From: Phycisphaerales bacterium
GTDB lineage: Bacteria; Planctomycetota; Phycisphaerae; Phycisphaerales; SM1A02
Length of the DNA: 34,189 nt
Assembly (NCBI GenBank): GCA_030748155.1
Contig: JASMMN010000062.1
Coordinates: forward strand, 1-34,189
Reading direction: 5' to 3'
A program made the position numbers and the translations under genes. The notes beneath the pieces were generated by a model, which saw only the letters and a program-made list of their open reading frames with translations, made no database searches and had not been told where the DNA came from. This document shows, piece after piece, positions 27,058 through 34,189 of the stretch; positions within the stretch are counted from its first letter, which is position 1; every line of letters starts with the position of its first letter.

Positions 27058-27666
27058 CTACTTCCCGGGCAATCGCTCCAGCGAGGCGTAGTCTGCTCGC
27101 AGAGATCTGCAGTGGTACACCCCCGCTGGCGGACAATTCATCGCCACAAGTGAAAACGAGACCTCTTTGAAGACGCGTTTGTACATCGACATGTAATACC
27201 AGGGAATTTGCGTAATCTGCGTGAATGTCCCGGATGTGCACCGCCTGAACCATGTGTCCAGAATCTGACGATTCACCTCCTGCGGAAGGCTTGGTACAGG
27301 AAGACAGGACAAGAAGCAATCCACCGAATCCATTCCACACGCATCGAGTATTCCGTCAATATCTCCAGCACTTCTGTGAATGATCTCCACGTTCGGACAG
27401 CGCTTTTTTGCGATTGCGTGAAGCTCATCATCCACTTCTACGGAAATGAATCTGCTTTCCGGATGCATGGTTTGCTGAATCACTTCTGTGACCGGTCCAG
27501 TGCCGGCACCAAGTTCCAGAATGGTTTGCGGTCGGGTCGGGTCGATGTCCTTGCACATCGCCCGTGAGAGCCAGCGACTCGATGGGGCGATGCTCGCGAT
27601 CTTTCGACCATGTGTCGCGAATTTGCTTGCGAACTTCAGTCGGTCACTGAGTCTCGGACCCGCCAT
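27058..27666 (-). CDS. Class I SAM-dependent methyltransferase, phospholipid N-methyltransferase (PmtA)-like
   Basis: RLKFASKFATHGRKIASIAPSSRWLSRAM, ILELGAGTGPVTEVI. Confidence 0.82.
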   Translation of the reverse strand: MAGPRLSDRLKFASKFATHGRKIASIAPSSRWLSRAMCKDIDPTRPQTILELGAGTGPVTEVIQQTMHPESRFISVEVDDELHAIAKKRCPNVEIIHRSAGDIDGILDACGMDSVDCFLSCLPVPSLPQEVNRQILDTWFRRCTSGTFTQITQIPWYYMSMYKRVFKEVSFSLVAMNCPPAGVYHCRSLRADYASLERLPGK

Positions 27667-28376
27667 TACTTGGCCCCCTTCGTGTCATCCTCGCTGAGCA
27701 TGGATCGCAGTGCCGGCTCCATGGCGTTCCGCCAGCGACGATATCCCTCTGTCGAGAGATGCAACGAATCCGGCATGATCTCAGGAGTGATGGCGCCATC
27801 ATCATCGATGAACACATGACCGATCGGCAGGTACACGACACTCTCCTCATCATGCAGACGCGCAAGGGCCTGGTTGATCTGTGTAATGCGACCACGATCT
27901 TGATTGAAGTGTGCGCCTCGGGGGAATATATCCAACAGCAGTACACGTGTATTTGGACTGATCTCGCGAATGCGTTTTACCACCGCCTGAACTCCATCGA
28001 GTACCTCGTCGGTGGAATGAGCGTTGTGACTGATGTTGTTGGTTCCGATCATCACTACGGCGACCTTTGGAGTGATGCCGTCGAGATTGCCGTGATCAAG
28101 TCGCCACAGCACATGCTCAGTCCGGTCGCCGCTGATGCCGAGATTGACCGCACGGCGTGGACTGTACGCCTCCTCCCAGATGGTGCGGCCTGCCCCCTCC
28201 CAGCCCTGTGTAATCGAGTCGCCCACAAACACCAGATCGACCGCACCCTGACGACTCGCGACGGCTTCATTGATACCTTGATGCCGCTCCGCATGCCAAC
28301 CATCACGCTGCTGCGGTGTCGTCGCGGCAGATCCAAGCACAGAGAGAATGGTCAATATTGGCAGCATGATCGGCAT
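27666..28376 (-). CDS. SGNH/GDSL hydrolase (PAF-acetylhydrolase-like)
   Basis: VFVGDSITQGWEG, RRAVNLGISGDRTEHVLWRL, VMIGTNNISHN, PDSLHLSTEGYRRW; stop overlaps next start (TAATG). Confidence 0.92.
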   Translation of the reverse strand: MPIMLPILTILSVLGSAATTPQQRDGWHAERHQGINEAVASRQGAVDLVFVGDSITQGWEGAGRTIWEEAYSPRRAVNLGISGDRTEHVLWRLDHGNLDGITPKVAVVMIGTNNISHNAHSTDEVLDGVQAVVKRIREISPNTRVLLLDIFPRGAHFNQDRGRITQINQALARLHDEESVVYLPIGHVFIDDDGAITPEIMPDSLHLSTEGYRRWRNAMEPALRSMLSEDDTKGAK

Positions 28377-28610
28377 GAGTGGTCATCCATCTCGAGGGAG
28401 GAGGGAAGGAAGCAAGTCGGCCGATCATACCGACCCTCCATCGACTCCAAACGGACCATCCATGCCATGTAACCGGAAGAATGTGGCCTCAGCGGTGATC
28501 TGACAAGGAATTCGGTCCTCGGGCGAACTGGCAAATCCCCTTGAATCGTACACCTGTGCCTGCCGCCGCTCCCCGTAGCGAGCCCCTCCCCCCAAAGGAG
28601 TCCACGCTCC

Positions 28611-31600
28611 GTGAACCAGTTCCTGATGTCCTCATTTGCCACCGGAGCCGCCTCCAGCATTGCTGTGGGCGCACCATCGTTGTTCCTTGAGCAGTCTTCG
28701 GGCTGGAGCGGTGGATACACCGCCTCTATCACCATCGAAAACCCTCACGGACAACCCGCTATCGATGGCTGGTCCCTGCAATGGGTGGATGGACCCGCGA
28801 TTGAGAATCTCTGGAATGGCGTTCGATCTGTGAATGGAGACACCACAACGGTCGTCAATGAGTCGTGGAACGGAAGAATCGAGCCAGGCTCCTCAAGATC
28901 AACCGGGTTCACGGCCGAGGGGGAGTGGCCACCTTCGTTTTCAGAACTCTCCTACAACAACATGTCGATCTCCATGACCGACATCACTGAAGGCGGCGAC
29001 GGAAGCGATGGATCTTCAGGTGGCGATGATGGAAGTGGCTCGTCCGAATCACTTGGGTTCCCTGATCTGACGACGTCTGCGGTGGTTGTCAGCCTCGGAA
29101 ACTCCACCTTCTCGCTCACGTCGGGTCAGAACGCTTCGCTCTCCGCGCATACCAACAACCCGGATGTCCTCGGTGTCTCCATCGATGGAAATCAACTCGT
29201 CATACATGCCAAAGCATCTGGATTCGCATCCGTTCGCGTGGATGACGCAACCAGCGGCGATCGTGTCCTGCTTGGTGTTGCGGTTCGAGGAGGCGATGGA
29301 AACATGCCTGGCCTTCCCGACTATCTCGCAGTCGGGAGTGTCAGTGAGGATGTCGAATCTCATCTGGAGTTCTTCCGTGACTTCGGATTGGGTGACACCA
29401 ATCGCCGCGTTGATGTTCGCTACATCTACATCAATGGTGGTCCAATCAATGGTTGGAGAACATGGACCCCAGAAGAAGGCCAACGTGTCAGCAACTACAT
29501 CCGCAACAGCAAGCAACTCGGCATGATTCCTTGTCTCATCTGGTACAACGTGCCCGACGGCGGCGAGTCCTATTGGACCAACAGCGAACATCTCTTTGAT
29601 CCCGAGTACATGTCCGCCTACTGGCAAGATCTTGACTTCATGCTCGACCTGGCCCACGCCGAAACGCAGGATGGCTGGCCCGTCATGATCGTGCTTGAAC
29701 CGGATCTGCTTGGTTACTTTGCGCAGGCCGGACTGAGCCCACATGAGTCATCCTGGTCGGTCGGCATCACTGGTTCGCCTCAGGTCTCGTCTGCCTACAG
29801 CACGATTGGCGTGGGCGGAGAACCCATTCTCGCCGCAGGCGAGGATCCTGCATTCGATAACTCGATCGAGGGGCTCGTCAAAGCCATCAATTACATCATC
29901 GACCGCGATCTGCCTGCCGGCATCGTCGGCTGGCAGTTCAATCTCTGGGCCTCCCCTCCCGGAGGTCATACAGGCGTCGGAGTTCCGGGAACAGGGCTGG
30001 TACACCTCAGCGACACCGTGGGCATCGATGAGGGCCGCGCTGCGATTGCCGCGGAAGCCCAAGCGATGGCCCAGTGGTACGTGGATGCGGGGGTGATGTC
30101 ACACGGAGCAGATTTCATCTCGCTCGATAAATATGGTCTCGACGCAGCAGGCACGACCTCCTCGGCAGCGGACGATCCTGCGTCATCGGCCTGGTTCTGG
30201 AACAATGACCACTGGCTCAATTACCTCGAAGTCGCCAAGTCGGTCGGCGAAGTTGCTCAGGCACCCACGGTGCTGTGGCAGATTCCGGTTGGTCACATCA
30301 ACGAGAGCCAGGTGGTTGACGGTGACGGTCTTGCATTCCCGGTGCTGGAGAACACTCACCAGCACTATGAGGATTCCGCCGGCACCTTCTTTCTCGGAGA
30401 CACCTTTGTATCCAGTGGCGATCGATTCGATCACTTCTCCGCAAACGACTCTGGGGATCCCTTGGTTTCGTCCAGCGGCAATGCCATCACCTGGGGAAGC
30501 CACATGCAGGAGGCAGCTGATGCGGGCGTCGTTGCCGTCTTGTTTGGTGCTGGTGTTGGATCCAGCACACAGGGCACACCTCGCAGCGACACAATCGCAG
30601 GAGATCCGACGGACGGGGGGTGGTGGATCACCAAGGTACAGCGATACTACGAGCATGTTGTACCGCTCTCCAGTCAGGATGGCAGTGGCAACGACTCACA
30701 ATGTGAGCATGATCTCAATGCCGACAATGCTGTTGACATCAGCGATGTCCTGATACTCATTTCCAGCTGGGGTCTTTGTTCGGACCCTACCAACTGTGCT
30801 TCAGACTTCGACGGTAATGGGAGTGTCGATGTTGATGATCTCTTGGTCATGGTGGTGGCATTCGGCTCATGTGTTGCCGGTGGCGGCAGTGACAACGGCG
30901 GTGATAATCCTGGTGGTGGCGGCGATGACAACGGCGACGGTAATCCCGGTGATGGCGGCAATGACAACGGCGGCGGTAGTTCTAGTGATGGCGGCGATGA
31001 CGCTGGCAACAGCGGGGGCGAAACTGACCCTGATGATCGCATCGTGGCCTACTACATCGAGTGGGGTGTTTACGGCCGAGACTACCAGCCTTCCGACATC
31101 CCGGTCGACAAGATCACACACTTGAACTATGCCTTCGCCAATATCGACGATGATGGACGCATTGCCATCGGCGATCCCTACGCCGCCATCGACAAGTCCT
31201 ATCCCGGCGACACATGGGATCAGCCCTACCGGGGCACCTACAACCAGATCAACAACGTTCTGAAAGCGGCACATCCGCATCTCAAGACGCTGATCTCGGT
31301 AGGTGGATGGACGTGGTCCGGCAGGTTCAGTGATGTGGCGCTCACGGAAATTTCCCGCCGCAAATTTGCCGAGTCATGCGTGAACTTTATTCGCACATAC
31401 AACTTCGATGGTGTCGATATCGACTGGGAGTATCCGGTGTGCTGCGGGCTCAGTGGCAACACCTATCGCCCGGAGGATCGCGACAACTACACGCTGCTCA
31501 TGGAGGAACTTCGATCACAACTTGATGCGGCCGCAGCCGAAGATGGCAGCGAGTACTTGCTGACGATCGCGGCTGCAGGCGGCGTCGACAAACTCGCCAA

Positions 31601-32201
31601 CTATGATCTCGTCGGCATCGCAGCCCAGTGCGATTGGATCAACACAATGTCCTACGACTTCGCAGGCGCGTGGGATCTGTCCATCACCAGGCACCACAGC
31701 GGTCTGTATGCCAACACATCGAACCCATCTTCCAATGAGAATGTTCGGCTGCACTACAACACCAAAGGCTCGGTGCAGCCCTGGCTCGATGCCGGAGTGG
31801 ACCCTCACAAAATCGTGATGGGCGTTCCTTTCTATGGCCGGGCGTGGGGTGGCGTGGGCAGCAACAACGGCGGGCTGTTCCAATCCGGTTCCACAGTGCC
31901 GCCCGGCACTTGGGATGACTGGTCCAGCGGTGCCACGGGCATCAATGACTTCAGTCAAATCGAAGAACTCCTCGCCAGCGGCAACTACACCCGCTATTGG
32001 GACAATCAGGCCAAAGTGCCGTGGCTCTACAGCGCCTCACAGCACGGCGGTCACTTCATCTCCTACGACGATGCCGAGTCGATGCAACACAAGGTTGACT
32101 ACGTCGAAGATCTCGATCTCGGCGGAATCATGTTCTGGGAAATCACCGGCGACCGAAATGATGTTCTGCTCGACGTAATTCACGACGGGCTACTTGAATA
32201 A
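28611..32201 (+). CDS. Modular secreted glycoside hydrolase: CBM2-like domain, beta domain, uncharacterised TIM-barrel-like hydrolase domain, dockerin-like module, Gly-rich linker, GH18 chitinase domain (GTG start)
   Basis: SGWSGGYTASITIENPHGQPAIDGWSLQW (CBM2-like); CEHDLNADNAVDISDVLILISSWGLC...DFDGNGSVDVDDLLVMVVAFGSC (dockerin-like); FDGVDIDWEYP (GH18 DxxDxDxE) at about 31407. Confidence 0.93.
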   Translation: MNQFLMSSFATGAASSIAVGAPSLFLEQSSGWSGGYTASITIENPHGQPAIDGWSLQWVDGPAIENLWNGVRSVNGDTTTVVNESWNGRIEPGSSRSTGFTAEGEWPPSFSELSYNNMSISMTDITEGGDGSDGSSGGDDGSGSSESLGFPDLTTSAVVVSLGNSTFSLTSGQNASLSAHTNNPDVLGVSIDGNQLVIHAKASGFASVRVDDATSGDRVLLGVAVRGGDGNMPGLPDYLAVGSVSEDVESHLEFFRDFGLGDTNRRVDVRYIYINGGPINGWRTWTPEEGQRVSNYIRNSKQLGMIPCLIWYNVPDGGESYWTNSEHLFDPEYMSAYWQDLDFMLDLAHAETQDGWPVMIVLEPDLLGYFAQAGLSPHESSWSVGITGSPQVSSAYSTIGVGGEPILAAGEDPAFDNSIEGLVKAINYIIDRDLPAGIVGWQFNLWASPPGGHTGVGVPGTGLVHLSDTVGIDEGRAAIAAEAQAMAQWYVDAGVMSHGADFISLDKYGLDAAGTTSSAADDPASSAWFWNNDHWLNYLEVAKSVGEVAQAPTVLWQIPVGHINESQVVDGDGLAFPVLENTHQHYEDSAGTFFLGDTFVSSGDRFDHFSANDSGDPLVSSSGNAITWGSHMQEAADAGVVAVLFGAGVGSSTQGTPRSDTIAGDPTDGGWWITKVQRYYEHVVPLSSQDGSGNDSQCEHDLNADNAVDISDVLILISSWGLCSDPTNCASDFDGNGSVDVDDLLVMVVAFGSCVAGGGSDNGGDNPGGGGDDNGDGNPGDGGNDNGGGSSSDGGDDAGNSGGETDPDDRIVAYYIEWGVYGRDYQPSDIPVDKITHLNYAFANIDDDGRIAIGDPYAAIDKSYPGDTWDQPYRGTYNQINNVLKAAHPHLKTLISVGGWTWSGRFSDVALTEISRRKFAESCVNFIRTYNFDGVDIDWEYPVCCGLSGNTYRPEDRDNYTLLMEELRSQLDAAAAEDGSEYLLTIAAAGGVDKLANYDLVGIAAQCDWINTMSYDFAGAWDLSITRHHSGLYANTSNPSSNENVRLHYNTKGSVQPWLDAGVDPHKIVMGVPFYGRAWGGVGSNNGGLFQSGSTVPPGTWDDWSSGATGINDFSQIEELLASGNYTRYWDNQAKVPWLYSASQHGGHFISYDDAESMQHKVDYVEDLDLGGIMFWEITGDRNDVLLDVIHDGLLE
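30873..31023. repeat. Gly/Asp/Asn-rich linker microrepeat in the chitinase gene
   Basis: Reiterated GGCGGYGATGACAAC-type units. Confidence 0.75.
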
Positions 32202-32236
32202 CCCTGATCTGATCGGGATGCCATGCTTGCATCATT

Positions 32237-32269
32237 GACAGGCTTCCAGCCTCCGGCTGGAAGCCTGTC
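32237..32269. terminator. Strong hairpin, possible bidirectional terminator or REP-like element
   Basis: GACAGGCTTCCAGCC-TCC-GGCTGGAAGCCTGTC, perfect 15-bp stem, 35 nt after the chitinase stop, in a convergent intergenic region. Confidence 0.65.
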
Positions 32270-32419
32270 TGCATTTGCAACGGGCTATCGCGGCTATCTC
32301 CACGAGTGAACTCATATCTGTCACTATGGTTGCCTTCATCAAGAACGAGGGGGAGAACCCACTCGATTTGCCAAGGTCAACGTGACGAGTTTCGGTTGCA
32401 GAGGCCTGACCCATTTGTC

Positions 32420-33040
32420 TCAGAGCGCCTCGGCATGCGATGACAGGTAATCGGCAACGCCATCGGCTGAGGGTGTCATCGCGTCCTCGCCACTGGCCCA
32501 GCCGGCCGGGCAGACCTCGCCATTCTCCTCGTGGAACTTGAGTGCATCCACCATCCGGAGCATCTCGTCGATGTTTCGTCCGAGCGGAAGGTCGTTGACG
32601 ACCTGATGCCGAACGATGCCGCTGCCGTCGATGAGGAATGAGCCACGAAGGGCCGGTCCATCCGGGTGTTGCACGCCGTAGGCGCGGCAGATCTCGTGCT
32701 TGATGTCCGCCACCATCGGATAGGCGATCGGACCGATGCCGCCCTCGGCGACGAGTTTGTCCCTCCAGGCAATGTGCGAGAAAACCGAGTCGATACTCAC
32801 GCCGAGTACTTCGCAGCCACGCTGCTTGAACTGATCGAGCCGCCTGTCGAAAGCGATGATCTCGGTGGGACAGACGAAAGTATTGTCGAGCGGCCAGAAG
32901 AACAGCACAACATAACTGCCGCGGAAAGCAGACAAAGTCACGTCCCCGATTGATCCATCGCCCATGACCGCCGCTGCAGTGAAGTCGGGAGCTTCGCGGG
33001 TTACCAGAACGTCCAAGCCGGTATTACAACAACTCATCAT
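32420..33040 (-). CDS. 2-Cys peroxiredoxin (AhpC/TSA family)
   Basis: FFWPLDNTFVCPTEIIAFDRR (peroxidatic Cys), GEVCPAGW (resolving Cys), GSFLIDGSGIVRH; upstream GGAAGGA. Confidence 0.95.
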   Translation of the reverse strand: MMSCCNTGLDVLVTREAPDFTAAAVMGDGSIGDVTLSAFRGSYVVLFFWPLDNTFVCPTEIIAFDRRLDQFKQRGCEVLGVSIDSVFSHIAWRDKLVAEGGIGPIAYPMVADIKHEICRAYGVQHPDGPALRGSFLIDGSGIVRHQVVNDLPLGRNIDEMLRMVDALKFHEENGEVCPAGWASGEDAMTPSADGVADYLSSHAEAL

Positions 33041-33100
33041 ATCTTCCTTCCAATTCGATTCGCCTCATTGCGATCGGCGGCATGATATCAGTTCAATGGC

Positions 33101-34189
33101 CTACTCCGGCGGCATCGCAGATGCTGGCCAGACTGCAATGACGACATCACGATCGGTCACGATGGCAGGCTGTGTTAACGCACCCTGCGCGACGAATTCA
33201 CTGATCCATGACAGCCGATTCTCTGGAAACGTCGATATAAAGAAGACGGGGTGTTCCGCCGTTGCCGGAAGTACTGCATTTACAAACTCATCTTCGGTGA
33301 TGTGCGCATCGGCGTGCTCCTGAAAGTTCTCCACTCCCCAATGCAACTCGCCGGGTGAGCCAAACAATCGAACCTCCGCGTCTGGCCACTGCCACTTGGC
33401 GGCATGAATGAAATCACGGCCCGCAAGCACGGTACTCCGAGTGGCAATGGGCGAAAACGACTCCATCCAAGCCATGGGAGCCTTGGAGATGGTCATCCAA
33501 CCGGTAGGCAGCATCGCCGGAATAACCGCAAACAACGCCCCGGCACCGATTCCGCCAATCAACACGCGGCCGCGGCCATCGTCCGTTCGATACGACACCC
33601 AGTCGGACATGCCCCAGAAGATCAGTACCAGACCCAGAACGGCGAGCCTCCAGACACCACCGTCCTGCCATGGACCGCCATGGAGAGGATCGACTGGAAT
33701 GAAGGGTGTCGCAAGCAGTGCCACGATGCCGAACACGATCAGGATGCCACTGGGCAGTAGTTCACCGAAGGTCCGCCGCGGCGGCTCGTGCGTGAATCGC
33801 TCGACGAGGCCAACTGCCAGCATCGCTGCTGCAGCTGGGAAACATGGGAGGATGTACGTCGGCAACTTTCCGGACGACACCGAGAAGAAGGCCAGTGGAA
33901 TCAGTATCCAGCACACCAACAACCGGCTCTCAGCAGAGCCGAACCCGCGGCGGAGCAGCCCCGCCAAGGCCAACGGGCCGGCGAACACCCATGGAATCAG
34001 GCCCACCAGAATGATCGGGATGAAGAACCACCATGGTTCGGGATGCTGCGCATGCTCGCCGCCTGTGAACCTCTGCACATGCTCGACCCAGAAGAAGTAC
34101 TCCCAGAATTCAGCGGACCGCCAATGCACGGCCAGTGACCAAGGGAGCGCCGTCAGGAGTGCTGCGACCGCCGGTATCCACGGCAGCAC
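33101..34189 (-). CDS. GT39/ArnT-like membrane glycosyltransferase, partial (N-terminus beyond window)
   Basis: Multiple TM helices; HPEPWWFFIPIILVGLIPWVFAGPLAL, SSGKLPTYILPCFPAAAAMLAVGLVERF. Confidence 0.85.
   Translation of the reverse strand: MLPWIPAVAALLTALPWSLAVHWRSAEFWEYFFWVEHVQRFTGGEHAQHPEPWWFFIPIILVGLIPWVFAGPLALAGLLRRGFGSAESRLLVCWILIPLAFFSVSSGKLPTYILPCFPAAAAMLAVGLVERFTHEPPRRTFGELLPSGILIVFGIVALLATPFIPVDPLHGGPWQDGGVWRLAVLGLVLIFWGMSDWVSYRTDDGRGRVLIGGIGAGALFAVIPAMLPTGWMTISKAPMAWMESFSPIATRSTVLAGRDFIHAAKWQWPDAEVRLFGSPGELHWGVENFQEHADAHITEDEFVNAVLPATAEHPVFFISTFPENRLSWISEFVAQGALTQPAIVTDRDVVIAVWPASAMPPE

Noticed and set aside
32232-32414. 60-aa minus-strand ORF in the convergent intergenic region
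   Set aside because: Covers the hairpin and the dispersed motif; no SD or domain recognisable.

Overview
The window is a gene-dense chromosomal segment, probably from a Planctomycetes/Phycisphaerae-like bacterium. That assignment is inferred from the dockerin-like DxNxDxxVDxxD doublet, FG-GAP-type secreted proteins and overall protein style; no marker gene was searched. Recognisable content: (i) panB - HtrA-like protease - orphan OppF-type ABC ATPase joined by GTGA overlaps; (ii) thyA-folA; (iii) a small lipoprotein divergent from a tRNA-dihydrouridine synthase; (iv) a minus-strand run of trpS - small Cys-rich ORF - xerC/D-like recombinase - secreted helical protein; (v) a CPBP protease divergent from trpC; (vi) an approximately 8.4 kb plus-strand branched-chain amino acid / acyl-CoA catabolic cluster (two crotonases, acyl-CoA dehydrogenase, Leu/Val-type amino-acid dehydrogenase, E1alpha, E1beta and E2 of a 2-oxoacid dehydrogenase); (vii) an MBL hydrolase, a DegT aminotransferase and a large secreted GSGY-repeat/FG-GAP protein next to a truncated rmlB; (viii) a GDSL hydrolase - methyltransferase - BtuF-like operon; (ix) a 1196-aa CBM/unknown TIM-barrel-like/dockerin/GH18 protein; (x) a peroxiredoxin and the 3' part of a GT39/ArnT-like membrane protein. 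The strongest undescribed candidate is a 69-nt structured leader element (13672-13740) in the intergenic region inside the catabolic cluster. It overlaps a possible 15-aa Val-rich leader ORF, and its 5' flank can pair with the sequence directly abutting the Shine-Dalgarno of the downstream gene. No CRISPR array, tRNA, rRNA or intact transposon was recognised. All homology statements are from reading motifs by eye, not from searches.
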